Shown here piece by piece: positions 1 through 7,060 of a stretch of DNA of 18,405 bases. The stretch's first letter is position 1. Every line of letters begins with the position of its first letter. The notes beneath the pieces are model-generated. The model did not search any database, had not been told where the DNA came from, and saw only the letters and a program-made list of their open reading frames with translations. The translations under genes and the position numbers were made by a program. Origin of the DNA: Halobacteriales archaeon QH_10_65_19 (GTDB lineage: Archaea; Halobacteriota; Halobacteria; Halobacteriales; Haloarculaceae); the NCBI GenBank assembly GCA_003022085.1, contig PXQK01000120.1, positions 1 to 18,405 of the forward strand, read 5' to 3'.

Positions 1-1451
1 GAGGCGGCGACGAGGACGAGCACGCTTGCCACAAGACCGAGACGGGTCGCGGGTCGTTGCGGCGTCCCAGTCCCGAGGCTCCGGACGAGCAGCAGACCGG
101 CGAAGAGCACCAACAGCCCGCCGTAGATCGAGAGAAACTGTCCGGGCTGGCTCTGTGGCGGAAAGAACCCGATACCGTCGTTGGTGGGAACGCCACCGAG
201 CAGGAACGGCGACGCCAGGAGCACGCCAATCAGTCCGACGGGAACCGCCAGCAGCGCTGCGAGGACGAGCCGCCACGCCTCGTCGACGAGGCGCCGGGCC
301 GTTCCCGTGCCCGCGATCACGAGGCGGCGGCCGCCCGGAAGGAGTGTCGCCGGGTGGGAGCCGGCAGCGGCTATCGTCAGCCACGCCAGCCCGACTGCCG
401 TCGGCAGCGACCAGGTGTTCATAAAGCCAAAGAGGCCGGCGACGGTACCGAAGCCGCCGAAAACAACAGCGAGTCGGCGACTGCGCTGGCCCGAGGGCGT
501 GTGGTAGTAGCTCAGCCCGAGGGCCGCCGCGAGCAGCACGTACCCAGTCGAGAGGCCGTGACCGTGGAGGTCGGATTTGACGAAGGAGTACAGCGGAAAC
601 TCGTAGAGCCCTCCCTCGACGACGTACCGCGCGTTCCACCAGAGCCACTCGGAGCCCGTCCCTTGTGTCGCGATTGCTTCCTCGAACGTGTACCTGTGGT
701 CGGCCACGAGCGCGCCGAACAGCGCCTCCCCGGTGTGCTCCCGGATCGGGGCCGGGAAGAACTCGAACGCGAGCCGGAGAAACGCTGTCAGCGATCCGGC
801 GACGGCGACGAAGACGGCGCCGAACGCACCGCCGAGGGGGTACGACCTGTCCCGCGCCGCGAGAACCGACCCGACGAGCCCGTAGGCTGTCACGAACAGC
901 ACGCCGTAGAACGTTCCGAGCCCCAAGTAGAAGCCATACCGGAGGTCGGCTCCCGAGAGCAGCGAGAGTGAGGCGACCTGCAGCTGAGTTCCGTAGTAGT
1001 AGCGGATCGGCTCGCCGGCCCCCCAGAAATCCTCGGGGGGGAGGGTGTCGGCACCCATCAGCGCGTTCGACAGCCCGTAGTGGAGGAACTGCTCGCCGCC
1101 TGCCGGCGTGATGGCGGCGTTGTAGGCGGAGAACAGGAGGTACAGCAGGAAGCCGGCCAGGAAGACCGCGGCACCGCCGGCGACGGCCCGCCAGTCTGGC
1201 CCGTCACCGTACCGGTGCGCGAGCCCCGTGCACCCGGCGACGACGAGTACCCCGGCGACGACGGCGTGGCGGCCGTAGGTCACCTGCCCGAGCCAGAAGG
1301 TTGCGACCGCGAACACGACCAGCGCGACCGGCAGGGAGAACGCCCCGCCACGCCCCGGAAGCGGCCTGAACACGACCGCCGCGATCGGCGCGCCGAGGAC
1401 GGACAGGAGGGCGAGTACGAACGACCACCGCAAGACGGGGACAAACTCCAT
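1..1451 (-). CDS. DUF2298 (Chlor_Arch_YYY) polytopic membrane protein, C-terminus cut by window edge
   Basis: Reading the minus strand from the ATG at 1451 gives 483 codons with no stop before the window edge, so the gene is partial. The product is very hydrophobic with many membrane segments from residue 8 onwards. It carries the marks of the DUF2298/Chlor_Arch_YYY family: the three-tyrosine motif IRYYYGTQLQVA (residues 149-160), YSFVKSDLHGHGLSTGY (288-304), FMNTWSLPT (343-351) and an extracytoplasmic-looking PFLLGGVPTNDGIGF segment (415-429). The biochemical function of the family is not established to my knowledge; homologues resemble large membrane glycosyltransferases in topology, which is only a hint. 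The start follows the kae1-bud32 stop by 71 bp, with a weak T-rich box (about 1478-1485) 27-34 nt upstream, so it could be co-transcribed or have its own promoter. Family assignment is from recalled motifs. Confidence 0.85.
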   Translation of the reverse strand, partial: MEFVPVLRWSFVLALLSVLGAPIAAVVFRPLPGRGGAFSLPVALVVFAVATFWLGQVTYGRHAVVAGVLVVAGCTGLAHRYGDGPDWRAVAGGAAVFLAGFLLYLLFSAYNAAITPAGGEQFLHYGLSNALMGADTLPPEDFWGAGEPIRYYYGTQLQVASLSLLSGADLRYGFYLGLGTFYGVLFVTAYGLVGSVLAARDRSYPLGGAFGAVFVAVAGSLTAFLRLAFEFFPAPIREHTGEALFGALVADHRYTFEEAIATQGTGSEWLWWNARYVVEGGLYEFPLYSFVKSDLHGHGLSTGYVLLAAALGLSYYHTPSGQRSRRLAVVFGGFGTVAGLFGFMNTWSLPTAVGLAWLTIAAAGSHPATLLPGGRRLVIAGTGTARRLVDEAWRLVLAALLAVPVGLIGVLLASPFLLGGVPTNDGIGFFPPQSQPGQFLSIYGGLLVLFAGLLLVRSLGTGTPQRPATRLGLVASVLVLVAA

Positions 1452-1522
1452 TCGTCAGGTATGGATCGACCGTGCGACAAATGTCTTTCGTCCGCACCGA
1501 GCGGGCTGCCCGCACGGCTGTG

Positions 1523-3199
1523 TCACTGGTACCGGCCACGTCCTTCGATCTCGCGGAGCCGATCGAGCACTGCGTCCGCACCAACGTCACGGTATGCGTC
1601 CTCCGCGGCGCGCTGGAGGCGGTTGGCGTCGTCGTCTGTGCCCGCCAGACTCTGAAAGAGCACGTGCAGATCCATCGCGTGATCCTCCGGATCAGTCGTG
1701 TAGTACCCCAGCCCGAAGTCGATGAGGAAGACGCTGGGTCTGTCTCCAGTTGAGGCGTCGTGGGAGACCCGGACGTTGCGCGTCGTCGGATCGCCGTGCA
1801 CCAGACCCGCCCCGTGGAGGCGCGCGAGATGGCGAGCAACCCTCTGGACCCGTCCCTCCGTCAGCGCCTCGCGGAGGTCGCAGTCGCCGACCCGCCGAAC
1901 GACCAGTGTCGTCTCCGCCGGGTCGGCGTCGCGGAGCACCGGCGCCGGGACGCCCGCCTGGCGGGCCTCGCTGGTCAGTCGCGCTTCCTGGCGGGTTCGA
2001 TCCCGGCGGAGTCGCTCGTCGAGCTGTGGGTGGCGGTACTCCCGTGGCCGGCGGCGTTTCACCACCTGTTTCTCGCCGACCGAGACGGTCGCCTCCGCCC
2101 CTTGTACGGTGTCGCCCTCGACACTCCGGCTGACCGCCCCGTTGTCGTCCCGCCAGGTGACGTGTACCTCGTCCGGGCGGAACTCCGAATCGATGCCCGA
2201 CTCCTCGACGGCGAGGGTGTCGCCTGCCCCGTACATCTTCGCGCCCAGGACGGCGATCATGCCGGCGTTGTCCCGGAGAAAGCGGTCTTCCGGGGCGAAA
2301 AAGTCGGCCCCGCGCTGTTCGCACATAGACGCGAGCATCGCCCGGAGCCGCTCGTTCTGGCCGACGCCGCCGCCTAAGACGAGTTCGTCGCTGCCGGTCA
2401 ACGAGAGCGCGCGCTCCGAGACCTCGGTCAGCATCGCAAAGATGTTCTCCTGGAGGGCGTGACAGACGTCTTCGACAGGCTCCCCCGCGTCGACAGCTTC
2501 CTTGGCGGCGGACGTGATCCCGGAAAACGAGAAGTCCATGCCCTTGACGACGTACGGGAGGTCGACATACTCACCGTCTCTCGCGGCCTGCTCGACCTTC
2601 GGGCCGCCGGGGGGGGACCAGCCAAGGTGGCGCGTGAACTTGTCGATGGCGTTGCCGACGCCGGTGTCCATCGTCTCGCCGAGCACGCGGTACCGGCCGT
2701 TGCGGTATCCCAGGACGTGGGCGTTCGCGCCGCTAGCGTTGAGGCAGACCGGCGACTCGAACCCGGACTGGTGGCGGCCGATCTCCAGATGTGCGACCAT
2801 GTGGTTGACGCCGACCAGCGGCACGTCGAGACGCTGTGCGAGCGCGCGGGCGCTCGTCCCAGCTAGCCGCAGGCACGGGCCGAGGCCGGGACCCCGCGAG
2901 AAGGCGACGGCGTCAACGGGCGAAGCCTGCTGCCCCGACGAGCTCCGCTCCTCGACGTCGGCCGGCGGGTCCGCGCACGCCTCCACCCGGACCCGATCGA
3001 GCACTCGCTCGACAACTGCCGGGAGGTGGTCGGCCATGTGCTCGGCGGCCTCCCGCGGGTGGATGCCGCCGCTGTCGGGGTGGTAGGCTTCGGTCTCGAT
3101 TATGACCGTGTCGCTGTCGGCGTCGTAGAGGGCGGCGCTCGCAGCCCACGCCGTCCCCTCGATACCGAGCACGCGGGGGCCGTCTGGTGGCTCTGCCAT
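1523..3199 (-). CDS. kae1-bud32: Kae1-Bud32 fusion: tRNA N6-threonylcarbamoyladenosine transferase / KEOPS kinase
   Basis: A 558-aa two-domain protein. Residues 1 to about 345 are Kae1 (TsaD/Gcp family), the KEOPS subunit that transfers threonylcarbamoyl to A37 of ANN-decoding tRNAs. Visible landmarks are the metal-binding HMVAH (H133, H137), DTGVGNAIDKFTRHLGW (178-194), the nucleotide loop VLGGGVGQN (274-282) and D310 in FLRDNAGM. Residues about 365-558 are Bud32, a small atypical kinase/ATPase: K381 in VVKRRRPREYRHPQLD, catalytic loop HGDPTTRNVRV (468-478), DFGLG (494-498) and the basic C-terminal tail GRGRY. Separate genes exist in many archaea; the fusion is known from other archaea including halophiles, so it is not new. 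Both active sites look intact. The ATG at 3199 gives the family-typical N-terminus VLGIEGTAWAASAAL. No strong TATA box is visible; a weak T-rich stretch lies around 3226-3234. Confidence 0.97.
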   Translation of the reverse strand: MAEPPDGPRVLGIEGTAWAASAALYDADSDTVIIETEAYHPDSGGIHPREAAEHMADHLPAVVERVLDRVRVEACADPPADVEERSSSGQQASPVDAVAFSRGPGLGPCLRLAGTSARALAQRLDVPLVGVNHMVAHLEIGRHQSGFESPVCLNASGANAHVLGYRNGRYRVLGETMDTGVGNAIDKFTRHLGWSPPGGPKVEQAARDGEYVDLPYVVKGMDFSFSGITSAAKEAVDAGEPVEDVCHALQENIFAMLTEVSERALSLTGSDELVLGGGVGQNERLRAMLASMCEQRGADFFAPEDRFLRDNAGMIAVLGAKMYGAGDTLAVEESGIDSEFRPDEVHVTWRDDNGAVSRSVEGDTVQGAEATVSVGEKQVVKRRRPREYRHPQLDERLRRDRTRQEARLTSEARQAGVPAPVLRDADPAETTLVVRRVGDCDLREALTEGRVQRVARHLARLHGAGLVHGDPTTRNVRVSHDASTGDRPSVFLIDFGLGYYTTDPEDHAMDLHVLFQSLAGTDDDANRLQRAAEDAYRDVGADAVLDRLREIEGRGRYQ

Positions 3200-3324
3200 C
3201 AGTTACGTGTCACTCTCTTGGCGAGAGAAAAGACGACTTCGGTCTCGACCTGGACCCGTCGCTGACAGTCCGTGTTGGTGAACAAAGAGGAGGAGCCGTG
3301 GTGGTCGGAGTGATCAGCACACTG

Positions 3325-3435
3325 ATAGTGATTGTTGTGACTCGTTACCGCCGGGTATTCGTTAGACGCCAGTTTCGGGCCGTGAAACCGCCGCTATTGT
3401 GATATGGTGCTGAAAATAATCACAACAATCACTAT
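3325..3435. repeat. 111-bp element with perfect 16-bp inverted termini
   Basis: ATAGTGATTGTTGTGA at 3325-3340 is repeated as its exact reverse complement at 3420-3435, separated by 79 bp. The interior carries a GTTTC...GAAAC core (about 3372-3388) like that in the repeats at 3435 and 10564. Size and arm length closely match the element at 15706-15815. There is no coding capacity, so it is best described as a MITE-like or palindromic intergenic repeat. The left arm, read from 3323 as TGATAGTG..., also resembles the sequences that follow the stop codons at 7841 and 12974. Confidence 0.75.
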
Positions 3436-3521
3436 GATACGATCGTGCGTGAGTATTTTGGGTACTGGGTCCCAATACCGGCGATTTCGCGGGCTGAAAC
3501 GCCCAATACGTGACTCTATAG
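3435..3521 (+). repeat. Dispersed repeat, copy A (second copy at 10564-10646)
   Basis: From TGATACGATCGTGCGTGAGT to TGACTCTATAG this segment aligns over its full length with 10564-10646, about 80 percent identical by eye with a few small gaps. Both share TATTTTGGG, a TTTCGCGG.CTGAAACGC core and a GTGACTC.ATAG end. It abuts the 111-bp inverted-repeat element directly. Its start (TGATAC.GTCG..CGTGA) is related to the stop-codon repeat found at 4222 and 15817. Confidence 0.75.
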
Positions 3522-3536
3522 TAGTACAGAGTCACG
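3509..3536. repeat. 9-bp perfect hairpin
   Basis: CGTGACTCT (3509-3517) and AGAGTCACG (3528-3536) are exact reverse complements with a 10-nt loop. The hairpin links the end of dispersed repeat copy A with the left terminus of the 273-bp element that starts at 3527. Confidence 0.7.
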
Positions 3537-3799
3537 CACAACCACATGAACGGCAGGGAGTTGCCGGGACCGCCGCGGTGTGGGGTGGGGAGAGAGGGCC
3601 GTGTAGAAAGTCGGCCCGACACGGCGTGTCAACCGGCAGTTCACGTTTATTACTGACGGATAGTGAATGGTTGTGTTTTTGACTTCTAATACGATATTGA
3701 TTAATTGAGTTACATTCTTGTCGCTCTGGTAGGCTGTCTCGCACCCAAACGGTTGTCGGGTGACGGGACTGTCGTTTCATAGGGTTGTGCGTGACTCTG
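3527..3799. repeat. 273-bp non-coding element with perfect 17-bp terminal inverted repeats (MITE-like)
   Basis: CAGAGTCACGCACAACC (3527-3543) is matched exactly by its reverse complement at 3783-3799. The interior has no convincing gene. It is clearly AT-richer than the surroundings in its right half (about 3640-3720). The pattern fits a miniature inverted-repeat transposable element or the remnant of an insertion sequence. I see no target-site duplication in the flanks (AGTAGTA on the left, CACCGCT on the right), which weakens the mobile-element reading. I do not recognise the termini as those of a named haloarchaeal IS. Confidence 0.6.
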
Positions 3800-3988
3800 C
3801 ACCGCTCAGCTAAAACAGATTGGGAGTCTCGGATGCTCTCCCACCGATATTTCGGAGTAATGGCGAATATCCATCCGGGCGTGACTTTGTTACACGTCAG
3901 GACACGATATCTACGGGCATCGACCGTGAGACGCCCGATTTGTGTCGAGATATCGTAATCGAATCACGTCCGGGTACAGCCGGAACTG
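3800..3988. other. Gene-free stretch upstream of the 64-aa gene
   Basis: Nothing convincing is seen here. The reading frame of the following gene is open back to 3820, but this part lacks the codon bias of the gene. A TATA box at 3989-3996 places the transcript start downstream of it. Confidence 0.5.
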
Positions 3989-3996
3989 TTTTATTT
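3989..3996 (+). promoter_or_regulatory. TATA box of the 64-aa Cys/His gene
   Basis: TTTTATTT ends 33 nt before the ATG at 4030, which predicts a short leader of about 10 nt. It supports the start at 4030 over the longer in-frame start at 3820. Confidence 0.6.
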
Positions 3997-4029
3997 CACA
4001 CCTTGTATGTAGAGGCAACCGCCGACACA

Positions 4030-4224
4030 ATGTTCAGCTACACAGTCGATGTTCCTCAGGAGGATGAACGGGGCATCCGCGTGACCTGCGAGGAACACGA
4101 CGAGTCCGAAGAGTTCCAGCCCGGGTACAGTACTGTCACTTTCCACTGCGAGCACTGTGGGTACGAGATCGAGATCACGGCACACGACCTCCACGAATGG
4201 CGCGACTTCGGCGAGATGTGCTGA
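4030..4224 (+). CDS. 64-aa small Cys/His-rich protein, putative zinc-binding
   Basis: The ATG at 4030 lies just downstream of a good TATA box and starts an acidic 64-residue protein, MFSYTVDVPQ to EWRDFGEMC. It has C20 and H23 in VTCEEHDE, and H39, C40, H42 and C43 in FHCEHCGYEI, plus a terminal C64. This arrangement suggests a compact zinc-binding fold of the many small zinc-finger proteins of haloarchaea, which are often regulatory or protein-interaction modules. The function is unknown and I do not recognise a named family. The gene stands alone between a repeat-rich stretch and a convergent gene. Its stop codon TGA (4222-4224) is also the first triplet of the repeat TGATACTGTCGGACGTGA. 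A start at 3820 would add 70 residues that look unrelated to a protein. Confidence 0.75.
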   Translation: MFSYTVDVPQEDERGIRVTCEEHDESEEFQPGYSTVTFHCEHCGYEIEITAHDLHEWRDFGEMC

Positions 4225-4239
4225 TACTGTCGGACGTGA
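4222..4239 (+). repeat. Stop-codon repeat TGATACTGTCGGACGTGA, copy 1
   Basis: These 18 nt begin with the stop codon of the 64-aa gene. An exact 18/18 copy in reverse orientation lies at 15800-15817, where it begins with the stop codon of the DUF7123 gene, and a 17/18 copy lies at 15704-15721. Possible roles are a 3'-end or terminator signal, or a half-element left by a mobile repeat. Confidence 0.8.
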
Positions 4240-4289
4240 TTCGAGGAGTGTAATCCCACTCGCCGTGGCTGTTTCGCGGGTTGCAGAGG

Positions 4290-4766
4290 TCACTTGACGG
4301 CGAAAGGACTCTCCTGGTCGGCCCAGTCCCAGCCGGGGAGTCGGGTCTGGAACCCTGCCGCGAGGGCGGCGTCGAGGTCGTCGTGGCCCGCGTCCTCGCC
4401 CTCGTGGACGTGCACGTCCGTGAAGTGGAACGTCGCCTCGCCGAGCAGCCGGAGCGGCTGCTGCCCGGCGAGCATGCCAGCGAGCTCCCGACCCAGGAGT
4501 TCGTCGACCACAAAACCGGGGTAGTCGCCGTCGACGTCGAGGTCCCGGAGCAGTGCAACGAGTGTCGCGACGTTGAGGGCCAGGTCACCGTCGGCGAACA
4601 CGTCGTCGGCGGCAGCCTGATACTGCTCTGTCGTCACCTGATCGACATCGGTTCCGAACAACGATCCGAGGTCGTCCCGCACGGTGTTTATCAGCGGAAC
4701 AATGCGGTCCGAGCGGTCGAGGACCCACTCGTGTTCGCGGGCTACAGCCGCCGAGGTGAGGTGCAT
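4290..4766 (-). CDS. 158-aa acidic protein of unknown function
   Basis: The frame is open from 5039, but the haloarchaeal codon bias and acidic composition begin at the ATG at 4766 (MHLTSAAVAREHEWVLDRSD). The product is a soluble, acidic, probably all-helical protein with no signal peptide or membrane segment. It contains a His/Asp/Glu-rich stretch FHFTDVHVHEGEDAGHDDLD (residues 113-132), which could bind metal; that is only a guess from composition. I do not recognise the family. It is convergent with the 64-aa gene (66 bp between stops). A TATA-like box at 4866-4875 lies about 100 nt upstream of the chosen start, giving a leader of about 75 nt, or the true start may be a non-ATG codon further upstream. 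Confidence 0.7.
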   Translation of the reverse strand: MHLTSAAVAREHEWVLDRSDRIVPLINTVRDDLGSLFGTDVDQVTTEQYQAAADDVFADGDLALNVATLVALLRDLDVDGDYPGFVVDELLGRELAGMLAGQQPLRLLGEATFHFTDVHVHEGEDAGHDDLDAALAAGFQTRLPGWDWADQESPFAVK

Positions 4767-4865
4767 ATCCGGACCGTGTACCTCCAGGACTGTGGGTGTT
4801 TGGTACAACAGCAGCGGGTCACAGCACCCTGTATGACGTATCGCAGCACACAGTATTGCGAAGGC

Positions 4866-4875
4866 TTTTATAATT
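4866..4875. promoter_or_regulatory. TATA-like box between divergent genes (4766 gene and fttA)
   Basis: TTTTATAATT is a good archaeal TATA core in both directions: TTTTATAA on the plus strand and TTATAAAA on the minus strand. It lies about 100 nt from the minus-strand start at 4766 and about 165 nt from the fttA start at 5040. If it drives fttA, the fttA leader is about 140 nt. No closer strong TATA box for fttA is visible; GTACATAG at 4945-4952 is a weaker candidate. Confidence 0.5.
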
Positions 4876-4909
4876 GCGAACGACAAGCAAGGAAGTAACG
4901 GTTCGGTTT

Positions 4910-4928
4910 TCCGGGCACGATGCCCGGA
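4910..4928 (+). promoter_or_regulatory. Hairpin 1 in the fttA leader
   Basis: TCCGGGCA (4910-4917), loop CGA, TGCCCGGA (4921-4928): a perfect 8-bp GC-rich stem with a 3-nt loop, directly preceded by GTTCGGTTT. It would lie in the 5' leader if transcription starts from the 4866 box. It has no T tract after it, so it does not look like a simple terminator. Confidence 0.55.
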
Positions 4929-4959
4929 CAACAGCCCTGGCGGCGTACATAGTTCGACA

Positions 4960-5043
4960 ATGACTGGTCCGACTAGAGGCAGCCTACGCCGTGTGCGAGC
5001 GCGCAGCGGGCGTAGGGACATCGCGGCGAGAGAGTACACATGA
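4960..5043 (+). CDS. Possible 27-aa leader peptide overlapping the fttA start
   Basis: An ATG at 4960 opens 27 codons ending in TGA at 5041-5043, which overlaps the fttA ATG (5040-5042) as ATGA, the usual arrangement for translational coupling. The peptide, MTGPTRGSLRRVRARSGRRD and so on, is very Arg-rich. It uses codons that are rare among the neighbours (AGA twice, AGG, CTA, CGA), and only about 60 percent of its third positions are G or C. The codon use argues against a long-conserved coding sequence, but an upstream regulatory ORF would not need good codons. No Shine-Dalgarno sequence is seen. This is a hypothesis, not a confident gene. Confidence 0.25.
   Translation: MTGPTRGSLRRVRARSGRRDIAAREYT
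4983..5016 (+). promoter_or_regulatory. Hairpin 2 in the fttA leader
   Basis: CCTACGCC (4983-4990) pairs perfectly with GGCGTAGG (5009-5016). Inside it TGCG (4994-4997) pairs with CGCA (5002-5005) around loop AGCG, leaving a 3x3 internal loop. The structure ends 23 nt before the fttA ATG and lies within the possible leader ORF. Confidence 0.6.
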
Positions 5044-6956
5044 GTACTGTAGACAACCGACTCGAAGAGATGCGAGCAGAGATAGAGAGCGAAGTACCGA
5101 CAGATATCACGATCACCGAGGTCCGCTACGAGGGCCCGGAACTAGTCATCTACACGCGAGACCCGAAACGGTTTGCGCGTGACGGCGATCTCGTCCGGCA
5201 ACTGGCGTCCAAACTCCGCAAACGGATCACGGTCAGACCGGATCCGGCGGTGCTCTCGAAGCCCGCCGACGCCCGGGGGCAGGTGCTCGGCGTGATCCCG
5301 GAGGAGGCCGGCGTGACGGATCTGGACTTCCACCTCGATACGGGCGAGGTGGTGATCGAGGCCGAGAAGCCGGGGGTGGTGATCGGCCGCCACGGGGCGA
5401 CGCTACGGGAGATCACCCAGGAGGTCGGATGGACGCCCGAGGTGGTTCGGACGCCGCCAATCGAGTCCTCCACGGTGAAAAACGTCCGCAACTTCCTCAA
5501 GCAGGAGCGCAACGAGCGCCGCGACATCCTCGAACGGATCGGCCGGCAGATCCATCGCGAGGAGATGTCCGACGACGAGTGGGTGCGGATCACGACGCTT
5601 GGCTGTTGTCGCGAGGTCGGTCGCGCGTCGTTCATCGTCTCGACGCCGGAGACGCGCGTGCTCGTCGACTGCGGTGACAAACCCGGCGCACAGGACGAGG
5701 TGCCCTACCTCCAGGTGCCGGAGGCGCTGGGCTCCGGCGCGAACTCGATCGACGCCGTGGTGTTGACCCACGCGCACCTCGACCACTCGGCGCTGATCCC
5801 GCTTCTGTTCAAGTACGGTTACGACGGGCCAATCTACGCGACAGAGCCGACACGGGACCTCATGGGTCTGCTCACGCTGGACTACCTCGACGTGGCCACA
5901 AAGGAGGGCCGTGCGCCGCCGTACGAGTCCGAGATGGTACGCGAGGCGATCAAGCACACCATCCCCCTAGAGTACGGCGACGTGACCGATATCGCGCCGG
6001 ACATCAAGCTGACGCTGCACAACGCGGGGCACATCCTCGGCTCGGCTATCGCACACTTTCACGTCGGCGACGGGCTGTACAACGTCGCCTTCTCCGGGGA
6101 TATCCACTACGACGACACGCGGCTGTTCAACGGAGCCGTCAACGAGTTCCCCCGCGTCGAGACGCTCGTGCTGGAGTCGACCTACGGCGGCCGCAACGAC
6201 TACCAGACCGACCAGGAAGACTCCGAGCGGAAGCTGAAACACACGATCCGGAACACGCTCGAACGCGGCGGCACGGTTCTGATCCCGGCGTTCGCTGTCG
6301 GCCGGTCACAGGAGATCATGCTCGTGGTAGAGGAGGCGATGAGAAAAGGCGAGATCCCCCAGGTTCCGGTCCACCTCGACGGCATGATCTGGGAGGCGAC
6401 GGCGATCCACACGACCTACCCCGAGTACCTGCGGGACGACCTCCGGGAGCGCATCTTCCACGAGGACGAGAACCCGTTTCTCTCCGACCAGTTCAACCAC
6501 ATCGACGGCGGCGACGACGAGCGCCAGGAGGTCGCCGACGGCGAACCCTGTATCATCCTCTCGACGTCGGGGATGATGGAGGGCGGGCCGATCCTCTCCT
6601 GGCTCGAACACCTCGCGAGCACGGCGGACTCGACGCTCGTGTTCGTCGGCTACCAGGCACGGGGGACGCTCGGTAGCCGGATCCAGAACGGGCGCCGCGA
6701 CCTCCCGCTGGGGAACGGCCGCCGCTCCAACAGCGTCACCCTGGAGATGGATGTCGAAACTGTCGACGGGTTCTCCGGCCACGCCGACCGCCAGGGCCTG
6801 GAGAACTTCGTCCGGACAATGAACCCGCGCCCGGAGAAGGTGCTGTGTGTCCACGGCGACGAGTCCTCGACGCAGGACCTCTCCTCGGCGCTGTACCACG
6901 AGTTCAACATGCGGACGTTCGCGCCGAAGAATCTCGAAACGTTCCGCTTCGTTTGA
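5040..6956 (+). CDS. fttA: FttA / aCPSF1: KH-domain beta-CASP ribonuclease, transcription termination factor
   Basis: A 638-aa archaeal cleavage-and-polyadenylation-specificity-like factor. In archaea this protein (aCPSF1, FttA) cuts nascent RNA 3' ends and terminates transcription. Order of parts: two N-terminal KH-like modules (about 1-150, with VIGRHGATLREI at 114-125); a metallo-beta-lactamase core with HAHLDH (H244, H246, D248, H249), AGHILGS (H331) and SGDIHYDD (D354); and a beta-CASP insert and closing segment with LESTYGG (378-384), IPAFAVGRSQE (415-425), STSGMMEGGP (508-517), SGHADRQG (H581) and VHGD (H605). All catalytic metal ligands are present and the length is typical. The ATG at 5040 gives the usual MSTVDNRLEEMRAEI start. 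Unlike most genes here it seems to have a long, structured leader. No operon partner; the next gene is 104 bp downstream. Confidence 0.97.
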   Translation: MSTVDNRLEEMRAEIESEVPTDITITEVRYEGPELVIYTRDPKRFARDGDLVRQLASKLRKRITVRPDPAVLSKPADARGQVLGVIPEEAGVTDLDFHLDTGEVVIEAEKPGVVIGRHGATLREITQEVGWTPEVVRTPPIESSTVKNVRNFLKQERNERRDILERIGRQIHREEMSDDEWVRITTLGCCREVGRASFIVSTPETRVLVDCGDKPGAQDEVPYLQVPEALGSGANSIDAVVLTHAHLDHSALIPLLFKYGYDGPIYATEPTRDLMGLLTLDYLDVATKEGRAPPYESEMVREAIKHTIPLEYGDVTDIAPDIKLTLHNAGHILGSAIAHFHVGDGLYNVAFSGDIHYDDTRLFNGAVNEFPRVETLVLESTYGGRNDYQTDQEDSERKLKHTIRNTLERGGTVLIPAFAVGRSQEIMLVVEEAMRKGEIPQVPVHLDGMIWEATAIHTTYPEYLRDDLRERIFHEDENPFLSDQFNHIDGGDDERQEVADGEPCIILSTSGMMEGGPILSWLEHLASTADSTLVFVGYQARGTLGSRIQNGRRDLPLGNGRRSNSVTLEMDVETVDGFSGHADRQGLENFVRTMNPRPEKVLCVHGDESSTQDLSSALYHEFNMRTFAPKNLETFRFV

Positions 6957-7060
6957 CGGACCCTCCTCCATAGCCGGGAACCGGGCAGCCGTGGGTGTTC
7001 AGGGTTTCGGCGGACTCCCGCGATCAAAAGAAGTAACCTGGGCAGGAAAGAAAGGCAGGT

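Noticed and set aside
57..971. 304-aa plus-strand open frame
   Set aside because: It is the shadow of the minus-strand DUF2298 gene; Arg/Glu/Pro-rich low-quality composition typical of antisense frames in GC-rich DNA.
1722..2462. Long open frames on both strands over the kae1-bud32 gene
   Set aside because: The Kae1 and Bud32 motifs are complete in one minus-strand frame; the other frames are Arg/Pro/Ser-rich shadows.
3362..3622. 86-aa minus-strand ORF through the repeat cluster
   Set aside because: It spans three separate repeats, and its peptide (TQNTHARSYH) recurs only because the dispersed repeat recurs (compare the frame at 10564-10646).
3300..3800. CRISPR array or replication origin in the repeat-rich AT-richer stretch
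   Set aside because: The repeats are inverted or dispersed and not regularly spaced direct repeats, and there is no neighbouring cas or orc1/cdc6 gene.
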